Shown: piece after piece, positions 1-5,960 of the stretch | How positions within the stretch are numbered: the first letter of the stretch is position 1 | Layout of the letters: the number at the start of each line of letters is the position of its first letter | Assembly (NCBI GenBank): GCA_900765125.1 | Contig: CAAFQL010000130.1 | Coordinates: forward strand, 1 to 5,960 | From: Oscillospiraceae bacterium | GTDB taxonomy: Bacteria > Bacillota > Clostridia > Oscillospirales > Ruminococcaceae | Direction of reading: 5' to 3' | DNA length: 5,960 nt | Program-made: the position numbers and the translations under genes | Notes under the pieces: generated by a model | The model's input: only the letters and a program-made list of their open reading frames with translations | Told to the model about the DNA's origin: nothing | The model's database searches: none

Positions 1-1728
1 ATCCAGCATAGCTACCATCTTTGCTTCTATCAATCTCCTCATGATATCCTCAGCCAATGACAATGCCTCATAATTTGCTTCTCCCATCATAGCTTTTTCA
101 TGAATCATATCATAATTTGCCAGTCCCTGTGTCTCCTGGTGTCTGAAAAATTCTATTTCATCCGGTGTGAAACGTGAAATGAACTTTACCTCCATTTTAA
201 ATTGAAACTCAACAAACTTTTTATTTACCATCCTGTTCAGTTCATATATTGTTTCATTGCACATAATCTTTTTAAATATCATACGAATAAGTTCATACCA
301 ATATTCTTTTCGAGTCCGGTCATCAGAACTGTCCATTCTGAGCATATAGAAATCTATTCCAAAAGCATAATAGAAGAACTGCCACAAAAGTTCTCCGAAT
401 TGCTGCGATGAAATCGTCGTATCTTTTCCATCAAATCTTTCATTCGGATATAAATAATACCTTACTCGATACTTTAACGCATCATATACATGATTGGTAA
501 ATTTCTTCTGCTCGCCGTTCAGATATTTATAGACAATATCACTTCGAATTTCCTTTAATTTTTGAGACGAAAAACAATTATCATCTTCTTTCCCAATTTT
601 CGTGCTAACGCCATAGAACAAATACTCTACCATAACCCTAATTAGTTCCCGCATATCGGTAATCCGATTTGTTCTGACAGAATTTTTCTTGCAATGACAG
701 CTTCCAAACGTCCCGATCTCTATATTGACACGAGCTTGCAGCTGGATATACCGAATACTGTCTCTTATATTTCTAATAATACGTTTAAATATGATACATT
801 CCATCAATTCACTGTTTGCTGTTGATTTTTCAAAGGTATATTTTATCTGAAATTCTGATAACTTTTCATCAAAACAGCTCAGCAATGCATTGTATAATAA
901 ATACAAATTTGTAAAACTGAGTATTTGAAACAGGTCATTTATATGGTTCTGAAAATCAAAAAAGCCTAAATTACAGGTCAATACTTGTTCTTTCCACTTT
1001 CTATTGTTTTCGTTGATGGGCTTATGAAGCATTTGATAAGTCAATCTCGGATGCTTTTGTTTGAATGCATCCAGACTGTCTGTTTCTAATAAATCTGAAA
1101 TAAAATGTAAGAAGCCACTTATTTCATCAATCACATTTTCTGCTCTGTTATGCAATTTTTCATGAAGCCCAGATGTCATATGATCATACGGTATATCACA
1201 AGGCTGGTAAGCATTCAGAATATTCAAATAACCGGCAATTGAAATTTCCATTGGTTCTGTATCTATACGCCAATGTCTGCTGATTGCTGTCGTATATACA
1301 AGATTTTGCAGTTCTGTTCTGCTGACTTTTTCCTTACCTTGAAACGCATGAAATAATGCATCCACCAAGCTCAATATTGTTTCCTGTTTTGTTTTCTCCC
1401 CGCCATTAGTAATATCATAATGCCAATATGTAAGGTCTACAGAACTAATTGCATAGATAAACATAATCGCCCTTGCACAAATATCTGTTTGCTTATTATT
1501 ATCACCATAGAAAAGATAATATTGAAATGCAAGACTAAGCGTATCTGCCAGCTTTTTTGTCATCTTCTTTCTGTTGTGATATGGGTTGAGATATTGAGTA
1601 AGAATAGAATGATTTTCTAATTTCAAATGACCGTCATCATCCCTTACTGCAATTTTGCTTTTTGTACCATTGAGTAAAACAATCACTGCCATTTCAACCA
1701 TTTCACGTGATTCAATTTCCTGCTTCAT
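1..1728 (-). CDS. Large uncharacterised helical protein, C-terminus cut by window edge
   Basis: I do not recognise this protein. Reading leftward from the ATG at 1728, the frame stays open for 576 codons to position 1, so the gene is partial and its C-terminus lies outside the window. The start is supported by AGGAGG (complement of 1739-1744), 10 nt before the ATG, and by a promoter candidate just upstream. The sequence is rich in Leu, Ile, Phe, Tyr and Lys with few Gly/Pro runs, which suggests a mostly alpha-helical fold. Hydrophobic, aromatic stretches occur near residues 265-292 and 447-463, but these contain charged or polar residues and are not clear membrane helices. A Cys-His-Cys-Lys-Lys cluster lies at 344-348; with only two cysteines it is not a convincing zinc site. 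No signal peptide, P-loop, helix-turn-helix or nuclease motif was seen. It is divergent from the ATPase operon and shares its control region, so a role in the same system is plausible but inferred. Confidence 0.85.
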   Translation of the reverse strand, partial: MKQEIESREMVEMAVIVLLNGTKSKIAVRDDDGHLKLENHSILTQYLNPYHNRKKMTKKLADTLSLAFQYYLFYGDNNKQTDICARAIMFIYAISSVDLTYWHYDITNGGEKTKQETILSLVDALFHAFQGKEKVSRTELQNLVYTTAISRHWRIDTEPMEISIAGYLNILNAYQPCDIPYDHMTSGLHEKLHNRAENVIDEISGFLHFISDLLETDSLDAFKQKHPRLTYQMLHKPINENNRKWKEQVLTCNLGFFDFQNHINDLFQILSFTNLYLLYNALLSCFDEKLSEFQIKYTFEKSTANSELMECIIFKRIIRNIRDSIRYIQLQARVNIEIGTFGSCHCKKNSVRTNRITDMRELIRVMVEYLFYGVSTKIGKEDDNCFSSQKLKEIRSDIVYKYLNGEQKKFTNHVYDALKYRVRYYLYPNERFDGKDTTISSQQFGELLWQFFYYAFGIDFYMLRMDSSDDRTRKEYWYELIRMIFKKIMCNETIYELNRMVNKKFVEFQFKMEVKFISRFTPDEIEFFRHQETQGLANYDMIHEKAMMGEANYEALSLAEDIMRRLIEAKMVAMLD

Positions 1729-1738
1729 GCAACCAGCT

Positions 1739-1744
1739 CCTCCT
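1739..1744 (-). promoter_or_regulatory. Ribosome binding site of the leftward gene
   Basis: On the minus strand this reads AGGAGG, a full anti-16S match, 10 nt before the ATG at 1728. It fixes the start: the next in-frame ATG codons (residues 10 and 13) have no comparable site. Confidence 0.8.
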
Positions 1745-1760
1745 CACAATTCTCTTTTTT

Positions 1761-1790
1761 ATTATATCACAATCACGATATCCTTGTCTA
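1761..1790 (-). promoter_or_regulatory. Promoter candidate for the leftward gene
   Basis: On the minus strand, TAGACA (complement of 1785-1790, 5 of 6 matches to TTGACA) is followed after 18 bp by a perfect TATAAT (complement of 1761-1766), with an extended TGA directly before it. The predicted transcript would start near 1754 and carry a leader of about 26 nt. The -10 box is embedded in TTGTGATATAAT, so the recurring TTGTGATATA motif overlaps the polymerase contact. Read from sequence; transcription is not proven. Confidence 0.62.
1763..1781. promoter_or_regulatory. Operator-like site over the leftward -10 box
   Basis: TATATCACAA at 1763-1772 is the exact complement of TTGTGATATA at 1939-1948 near the rightward start. 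It sits in an imperfect palindrome with ATATC at 1764-1768 and GATAT at 1777-1781. On the minus strand it also shows a small GTGATTGTGAT tandem. Its overlap with the -10 hexamer would allow a bound protein to block the leftward promoter. No candidate regulator is encoded in the window. Confidence 0.42.
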
Positions 1791-1797
1791 CACTAAA

Positions 1798-1814
1798 TCA
1801 CTATTTTATATTGT
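1798..1814 (+). repeat. Direct repeat copy 1 (TCACTATTTTATATTGT)
   Basis: This 17-mer recurs at 1870-1886 with one mismatch (A to G at the thirteenth base), 72 bp away in the same orientation. Copy 1 lies 7 bp upstream of the leftward -35 element. The region is so AT-rich that chance similarity is easier than usual, but 16 of 17 matches including the four C/G positions is notable. It may be a regulator or UP-element type site. Confidence 0.45.
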
Positions 1815-1841
1815 ATTTAATATTTTTATATTATTAAATAC
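1813..1841. repeat. AT-rich inverted repeat in the centre of the divergent region
   Basis: GTATTTAATA (1813-1822) and TATTAAATAC (1832-1841) are perfect 10-bp complements separated by 9 bp. The stem is nearly all A/T, so it is not a terminator. It could be a dyad binding site, an easily melted or curved element, or chance given the 88% A+T content of 1791-1890. Confidence 0.35.
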
Positions 1842-1869
1842 GTATTTTCTATAATATTTATTATATTTT

Positions 1870-1886
1870 TCACTATTTTATGTTGT
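1870..1886 (+). repeat. Direct repeat copy 2 (TCACTATTTTATGTTGT)
   Basis: Second copy of the 17-mer found at 1798-1814. It ends 4 bp before the rightward -35 element, the position of an UP element or activator site. Each copy therefore abuts one of the two divergent promoters. Confidence 0.45.
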
Positions 1887-1889
1887 TTA

Positions 1890-1903
1890 TTTGTGATTAC
1901 AAA
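1890..1903. promoter_or_regulatory. Operator-like palindrome over the rightward -35 box
   Basis: TTTGT (1890-1894) and ACAAA (1899-1903) form a short palindrome around GATT. The segment TTGTGATTACAAA matches TTGTGATATACAAA at 1939-1952 apart from one missing base. It coincides with the predicted -35 element, so it may simply share bases with the promoter, or it may be a weaker copy of the operator. Confidence 0.35.
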
Positions 1904-1919
1904 GATGCTGTGCTATACT
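1891..1919 (+). promoter_or_regulatory. Promoter candidate for the ATPase operon
   Basis: TTGTGA (1891-1896, 4 of 6 matches to TTGACA) is separated by 17 bp from TATACT (1914-1919), which has an extended TG at 1911-1912. The predicted start near 1926 falls inside the dyad at 1923-1948. The -35 hexamer is part of TTTGTGATTACAAA, which resembles TTGTGATATACAAA downstream, so a regulator recognising this motif could contact both the -35 and the +1 region. The leader to the ATPase start would be about 46 nt. Confidence 0.62.
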
Positions 1920-1922
1920 GGA

Positions 1923-1948
1923 TATATCACAGGAAAACTTGTGATATA
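1923..1948. promoter_or_regulatory. Perfect 9-bp dyad over the operon transcription start
   Basis: TATATCACA (1923-1931) and TGTGATATA (1940-1948) are exact complements with an 8-bp spacer. The predicted transcription start lies inside the left arm, so an intact RNA hairpin is unlikely and a DNA operator for a dimeric repressor is more likely. The same half-site recurs over the leftward -10 box, which suggests joint control of both transcripts. Confidence 0.55.
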
Positions 1949-1958
1949 CAAATCAGAA

Positions 1959-1964
1959 AAGGAG
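1959..1964 (+). promoter_or_regulatory. Ribosome binding site of the ATPase gene
   Basis: AAGGAG lies 7 nt before the ATG at 1972 and 10 nt before a second in-frame ATG at 1975. Either start is acceptable and the protein differs by one Met. I use 1972. Confidence 0.75.
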
Positions 1965-1971
1965 TTATACT

Positions 1972-4917
1972 ATGATGCAAGGACAATTTTCTCATGGTTT
2001 ATTTGAAGATGTCAATCAAATCATCCAACAGCGTAACCAATATGGCTTAAGGGTTTCTGAGCTGGAAAATCAATGCAATCAGATGGCAATTCAAGCAAAC
2101 TCTATGCTTACTGCCAAAGACCAAACCATATTTCAGCTTACCGCACAAATCGCCTCTCTGAAATCCATAAGAGAACACTCACCCAGAACCTTTTTCACCG
2201 ATGCAAATGGAAAAGTCCGCAGCAATGAACCAAACGGAAGTCACAAAGAAATCGGCATATTCAAGTTAAAATACTTTTACATTTTCGTAGTGACAACCAA
2301 TAGAATGCCAAAGTTTTATATTCATGTGATATACTGGTCCGGTATCAATTCTCTGTCGTCTGCTTTCATTCCTATAGATAAAATCAGCAAGGGAAACCTG
2401 ATGCAGTACTTCACTGAGTTCAAAAGGGAATGCAGCAAAAGTCTTGCAAATGAATTTCTTTATGATATGCTCATGACATGCATACAGAGTTCGGACATCA
2501 GATATATTATCATTCCGGAGTTCCCAGGTCTTTCCTTGAACAAAGAAAATGGTAAAATCAAATCTGTTGCATACACATGCTGCAATTTCCAATTTCCGGA
2601 TTTCATAAAGCCATACATCTCTGCTCCTTACCAAAGCAAGATGCTCCCAATGACCAATAAACTGCCTGAAGAAATTGCAGAAGCAATTATACCATACCTA
2701 AAATCGCCATCAGTATTCGTACTGATGACATTCAGACTTACCGGTCTGCTCTCTACCTATTTGGATGATATACATTTGATGCCATCCATGATTTCCGTTA
2801 TTTCATCACATCATCCGGATTCCGAAGCTCTTGCATGCAGCATTATCAAGACTTACAATTGTCACAAGCCGCCAACTTCATTGACTATCAGTAAAACAGA
2901 GCTGACCCGGCTTCTAAATGAAAGTAAAGATGAAACGGTTGTATTCATTGATGATACCACTTCTGAAAGTAAGGTGAAACGCAGCAGTTCACTGGATGTC
3001 ATCTGCTCTGAGCGTTCCAATGAAGCGTACAAACCACATCTTACAGCAATTATATCAAAAACCATTCAACATCAACTTCCCGGTGGAAGAGCATTGGTTC
3101 TGGAAATAGATGAAAACTTTGGTGCCGGAATTTCTGCCGCAGAGCGCAGTCAATTGTGTGAATCTCTGAATGCAATGACCAGAATCTTTATAGATACATT
3201 CTGTTCCCATTTTTATGATTATGATCAGAAATTGCAGACATGGACAGCTGAGCTGAAAAAAGAAGTAAATGAGCTGCTTCCGACTGAGGACAGCAAAAAT
3301 ACTTTTGCAGTTCTCTATTCCGTTTTACGTTTGTGGTGCTGTATCTTTCACATAACAATGCTTGATAACATGAAAGAATTTCTGCTTACTCTGATTCAAA
3401 ACAGTCTACGTACAGAAAACGGAAATTCTGCAGCAATCATAAATGAATTTACCTGTGTTCTGAATCATGCATTGTCGGCAGGAATCATAGATATCCGGGA
3501 ACTGAACAGAGATATGTGCTTTACAGAAAATCAAAACATGATAATTCATGATGGTGAACTGCTTTTAGCAGAAGAATCTACCATGAAAAATGTCTTTCTT
3601 CCCCAAATCACTACCGCCTCAACAGTCAACAGCATTTTGACTGCTCTGAAAGAAGAAGACCTTCTTGTTGCTACCAATGGTCATCGTAAACCGACAACTG
3701 TCTATGATGAAAACAAAATCCCTCAGCAAAAGAAACTGATTGCTTTTAAGTTTCAAGGAATCGTCAACACAGATGTACTGCAATATATTGAAAGCCAGAA
3801 AACAAAGCAATATTTCAGAGATGATGTGCATTTTCAGAATTTTGTACCATTGGTTCAAAACTATCTTGGTCATACTGCCGGACAAGTTCTGACACCCGCC
3901 AGTAATCAGCATCGATTCATAACCGGAAAAAGCGGCAGCGGCAAAACCGTATTTCTGATACAGCTTTTGTATCATCTTCATATGACGGGAAATCATATTG
4001 TTGCATTCGATGCCAACTCGTCCTTTACCAAGGAAAAACTTATAGAATGCCTGCCGGAAGATTTTATTTCTAATCATATCACATTTCATAGTATTGAAGA
4101 GGATGGTGTACCTGTGAATCTGTTCCACACGTATGACACGGACAAGCCGTTTGCTCGCAGAAAAATGCTCTGCAACATTTTAGGTGAAGCGATTCACGAT
4201 CCCAGTCAGAATCAGGAATTAGCATTAAAGAATATTGTCAAGAAAATGATGCTACAAACGGATTCACCCACTTACATCGATCTTCTGGAACAGTTTGAAA
4301 ACGCAGAAGACATCTCTGAAAAAAGCATTGCAGGCAAACTTTATTCTGTCTTTGAAGAAATGATTGACAGCGGAATGGAAACATCAAATGACTGGTCAGC
4401 GTTTCTGAACAACTGTAAGGAAATTGTTATTATCTCAATGGAAGAGAGCCTAAGTGAAAATGGGGATCAGTTGACAGATATGCTGCTTGCGTCACTGTAC
4501 TATGCACAGAGGCATAAAACTGAACCGCATCAGCTCAGCATACTGATTGATGAGATCCAGAACCAGAATCTTTCCGAAAACAGTGTTATCAGTAAATTGC
4601 TGAAAGAAGGCAGAAAATATCTGATTGACATGAATTTTGCAACACAATATGTGAATGACATAAAGCAAAATCGTATGCTGAAACAAGCAGGCGTTTCCGT
4701 TTATTTTCAACCTGATCTGGCTTCCAGAATGTCCGTTGCCAATATGCTTGGACTGAAAAAAAGTGAGATTTACAAGCTGGGTGAACTTCATACAGGAGAA
4801 TGTTTTATTCAGGGAACAATCTATAACTTTGAAACCAACTGCCCTGAAGAATCTATTATTTCAGGCACAACCGCTCTTGCCCCTAACTCACCGCTCAGAA
4901 AAAACACAAATTCATAA
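1972..4917 (+). CDS. HerA/FtsK/VirB4-type P-loop ATPase with long N-terminal region
   Basis: A 981-residue, probably cytoplasmic motor ATPase; no signal peptide or membrane helix is evident. Visible order: probable coiled coil at about 12-66 (Gln/Leu-rich heptads); a region of unknown fold at about 70-220; a possible degenerate ATPase-like domain at about 230-420, with a Walker B-like strand VVFIDD at 323-328; a helical segment; a possible winged helix at about 547-590; and the motor domain at about 630-970. In the motor domain, Walker A is GKSGSGKT (652-659), Walker B is LSILIDEIQ with D860 and E861, and GRK (880-882; R881 may be an arginine finger) precedes ATQ (890-892). These motifs are typical of the HerA/FtsK superfamily, whose members form ring-shaped ATPases that pump DNA or, in VirB4, power secretion. 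The DUF927-like reading of the N-terminal half is my inference. It is the first gene of a tight operon. The substrate is unknown: no NurA-like nuclease, relaxase or mating-pore gene is visible, so defence, transfer or another DNA-handling role all remain open. Confidence 0.9.
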   Translation: MMQGQFSHGLFEDVNQIIQQRNQYGLRVSELENQCNQMAIQANSMLTAKDQTIFQLTAQIASLKSIREHSPRTFFTDANGKVRSNEPNGSHKEIGIFKLKYFYIFVVTTNRMPKFYIHVIYWSGINSLSSAFIPIDKISKGNLMQYFTEFKRECSKSLANEFLYDMLMTCIQSSDIRYIIIPEFPGLSLNKENGKIKSVAYTCCNFQFPDFIKPYISAPYQSKMLPMTNKLPEEIAEAIIPYLKSPSVFVLMTFRLTGLLSTYLDDIHLMPSMISVISSHHPDSEALACSIIKTYNCHKPPTSLTISKTELTRLLNESKDETVVFIDDTTSESKVKRSSSLDVICSERSNEAYKPHLTAIISKTIQHQLPGGRALVLEIDENFGAGISAAERSQLCESLNAMTRIFIDTFCSHFYDYDQKLQTWTAELKKEVNELLPTEDSKNTFAVLYSVLRLWCCIFHITMLDNMKEFLLTLIQNSLRTENGNSAAIINEFTCVLNHALSAGIIDIRELNRDMCFTENQNMIIHDGELLLAEESTMKNVFLPQITTASTVNSILTALKEEDLLVATNGHRKPTTVYDENKIPQQKKLIAFKFQGIVNTDVLQYIESQKTKQYFRDDVHFQNFVPLVQNYLGHTAGQVLTPASNQHRFITGKSGSGKTVFLIQLLYHLHMTGNHIVAFDANSSFTKEKLIECLPEDFISNHITFHSIEEDGVPVNLFHTYDTDKPFARRKMLCNILGEAIHDPSQNQELALKNIVKKMMLQTDSPTYIDLLEQFENAEDISEKSIAGKLYSVFEEMIDSGMETSNDWSAFLNNCKEIVIISMEESLSENGDQLTDMLLASLYYAQRHKTEPHQLSILIDEIQNQNLSENSVISKLLKEGRKYLIDMNFATQYVNDIKQNRMLKQAGVSVYFQPDLASRMSVANMLGLKKSEIYKLGELHTGECFIQGTIYNFETNCPEESIISGTTALAPNSPLRKNTNS

Positions 4918-4922
4918 GGAGG
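4915..4922 (+). promoter_or_regulatory. Ribosome binding site overlapping the ATPase stop codon
   Basis: TAAGGAGG contains both the ATPase stop (4915-4917) and a full AAGGAGG site (4916-4922), 7 nt before the next ATG. A ribosome ending the ATPase sits on this site, which suggests translational coupling and a linked dosage of the two proteins. Confidence 0.8.
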
Positions 4923-4929
4923 AACAACT

Positions 4930-5517
4930 ATGCTGGAACGTTTTCACAGAAAAGAAGAAATCGGTATGATTAAGTATTGCGCTGATGTTTTACATAAGAT
5001 GAATGTTGGAGAACGTCCGACTGATTTTCAGCTGACTGCAATATTTTCAGGGGAATTTACCCAAAATGACTTTGATGGAACATATACACTCAAAAAAAGG
5101 GGGATATATCAGTATGTGAAAGACCTTATACGAATCGAATACCCGGATATACATGAGGACTACCTTCCGTTTGCAGCAAAGGATCTGCTTAAAGAAGCAT
5201 ATGAACATCTTGAGGAAGTAACCAATGGCGTTTGGACATATATTATGCCAGATGCAGATTGTCTACCCTTTTCCTACTACTTTCCATCTGAAATTGCACC
5301 CTATGTTCTTTCCATGGAATTTTGGAATATGATAAAAAATGGCGCAGATGATGGTATCCTATTGAAAGAAATTCGCCGCAATATTCTCAATCAATTTATG
5401 TGTAATCACTTTGAAGCATTGTACCAAAGCGATGAAACCAATCTACCGGAAGCGCTTTACGAATATATTGATACGGTTGCCAGAAATACACTGGATAAAC
5501 TGAAATGCACACAATAA
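4930..5517 (+). CDS. Uncharacterised 195-residue helical protein, operon partner of the ATPase
   Basis: I do not recognise this family. The start at 4930 is set by AAGGAGG at 4916-4922; a later ATG at 4966 has no such site. The protein looks soluble, acidic and mainly alpha-helical, with likely helices near residues 75-97, 120-138, 144-166 and 172-191. Between the first two is a Pro- and aromatic-rich stretch (about 104-120) with PDADCLPF. There is no P-loop, helix-turn-helix, membrane helix or signal peptide, and scattered cysteines do not form a metal site. It begins 12 bp after the ATPase stop and is probably translationally coupled to it. This makes a complex subunit, adaptor or regulator of the ATPase the simplest inference. 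An effector role cannot be excluded from sequence alone. Confidence 0.85.
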   Translation: MLERFHRKEEIGMIKYCADVLHKMNVGERPTDFQLTAIFSGEFTQNDFDGTYTLKKRGIYQYVKDLIRIEYPDIHEDYLPFAAKDLLKEAYEHLEEVTNGVWTYIMPDADCLPFSYYFPSEIAPYVLSMEFWNMIKNGADDGILLKEIRRNILNQFMCNHFEALYQSDETNLPEALYEYIDTVARNTLDKLKCTQ

Positions 5518-5523
5518 AAGGAG
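5518..5523 (+). promoter_or_regulatory. Ribosome binding site of the 138-residue gene
   Basis: AAGGAG begins directly after the preceding TAA stop and lies 9 nt before the ATG at 5533. It sets the start and shows the two genes are read from one transcript. Confidence 0.72.
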
Positions 5524-5532
5524 AGAAATACT

Positions 5533-5949
5533 ATGAATGTATTTTATTCAGAAACCAGATATGACCCCTCTGCATGTAAGATCACCCAGAATATCAATGA
5601 GTACGAGTATAGGGAAAATGAGTTGCCCAACTTTGTCAGAACAGCTGTAGAAAACTATACGGAAACCACATGGAACGATTTTGGTATGACAACATATAAA
5701 GATCAAAAAGAGTACAGTTGCTATTTTGAAAACTCGAAAGGTCTTAGAATCGCACAGTTCTACTCTCCCGAAACAGATGTTTTCACAACTCTGACTTTTG
5801 ATAAAACCGGTTTTCTGCTGAAAGAAGTAACATATTATCCAGAAGGCGGTTTTTCCATTTTGAAATTTGTGAAAGATGAACCGGGCAAAAGTAAGCTTAT
5901 CATAGGCGGTTCTATGCATATTGAACCGAACTTCGATGAAAAACTGTAA
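5533..5949 (+). CDS. Uncharacterised 138-residue protein, probably beta-rich
   Basis: I do not recognise this protein. It starts 15 bp after the previous stop with its own AAGGAG site and ends in TAA at 5947-5949. From about residue 58 to 128 the sequence alternates short hydrophobic/aromatic strands with turn-forming Gly, Asn, Asp and Pro (for example around GLRIAQFYS, FTTLTFD, GFLLKEVTYY and GGFSILKFV), which suggests an antiparallel beta sheet or small barrel. The N-terminal 45 residues are polar and rich in Asn, Glu and Tyr. No signal peptide, membrane helix, catalytic motif or DNA-binding motif was seen. Its place as third gene of the operon suggests a function tied to the ATPase, but what it does is unknown. 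Only 11 bp follow its stop, with no terminator, so the operon may continue past the window. Confidence 0.8.
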   Translation: MNVFYSETRYDPSACKITQNINEYEYRENELPNFVRTAVENYTETTWNDFGMTTYKDQKEYSCYFENSKGLRIAQFYSPETDVFTTLTFDKTGFLLKEVTYYPEGGFSILKFVKDEPGKSKLIIGGSMHIEPNFDEKL

Positions 5950-5960
5950 AAAGATGATGG

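Noticed and set aside
202..411. Short plus-strand open frames at 202-411, 1420-1620 and 1655-1837
   Set aside because: The first two lie opposite the 576-codon leftward gene; the third spans its start and the AT-rich control region. Their translations look like low-complexity shadow sequence.
1813..1841. Intrinsic terminator in the divergent region
   Set aside because: The stem is almost entirely A/T and lies between divergent promoters, where no transcript needs ending.
1923..1948. RNA riboswitch or leader attenuator
   Set aside because: The predicted transcript starts inside the left arm and the leader is only about 46 nt, too short for a riboswitch; a DNA operator explains the dyad better.
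2266..2634. 122-residue minus-strand open frame, also 2862-3065 and 4492-4791 on the same strand
   Set aside because: All lie opposite the continuous 981-codon ATPase frame and show no independent start signals or family motifs.
3619..4128. 169-residue open frame on the minus strand inside the ATPase gene
   Set aside because: It is antisense to the motor domain containing Walker A, where the plus frame is clearly coding; no ribosome binding site or recognisable motif supports it.
4763..4969. 68-residue plus-strand open frame across the ATPase/195-residue gene junction
   Set aside because: It overlaps two well-supported genes in another frame and lacks its own ribosome binding site.
5548..5919. 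123-residue minus-strand open frame opposite the last gene
   Set aside because: The plus-strand 138-residue frame has a good ribosome binding site and operon spacing; the antisense frame has neither.
1972..5949. Known HerA-NurA, HerA-SIR2, HerA-DUF4297 or Dnd/Dpt system
   Set aside because: No NurA, SIR2 or DUF4297 motif is visible in the neighbours, and the gene sizes and order do not match the dptFGH set. Only the motor superfamily can be claimed.

Overview
The window is AT-rich, and its start codons are all ATG preceded by strong AGGAGG-type ribosome binding sites. The promoter-like elements carry extended -10 boxes. This fits a low-GC Gram-positive bacterium (Bacillota, perhaps a gut Clostridia member). 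That placement is inferred from sequence style only; no taxonomic marker gene is present.

Layout: (1) positions 1-1728, minus strand, hold the first 576 codons of a large unrecognised protein that runs off the left edge. (2) Positions 1729-1971 are a compact, extremely AT-rich divergent control region. It contains two back-to-back promoter candidates, a recurring TTGTGATATA-like motif that touches both promoters, a perfect 9-bp dyad over the predicted start of the rightward transcript, a 17-bp near-identical direct repeat, and a 10-bp AT-rich inverted repeat. (3) Positions 1972-5949 form a tight three-gene rightward operon: a 981-residue ATPase, a 195-residue helical protein and a 138-residue probably beta-rich protein. 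Gaps are 12 and 15 bp, and the first downstream ribosome binding site overlaps the preceding stop codon. The operon may continue past the right edge.

The only gene with a firm family assignment is the ATPase. Its C-terminal third is a HerA/FtsK/VirB4-type P-loop motor domain, with Walker A at residues 652-659, Walker B ending D860-E861, and a GRK...ATQ motif at 880-892. Its N-terminal two thirds resemble, by pattern only, the degenerate-ATPase plus winged-helix layout of DUF927-like proteins; there the Walker A lysine appears to be lost while a Walker B-like strand remains.

The genes probably work together: a DNA- or protein-pumping motor with two small co-translated partners, and a large helical protein under control of the same intergenic region. 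This looks like an accessory (genomic island, integrative element or defence-type) cassette. No nuclease, relaxase, integrase, helix-turn-helix regulator or toxin is visible, so neither defence nor conjugation can be demonstrated from the window. No tRNA, rRNA, CRISPR array, insertion sequence or convincing terminator was seen.
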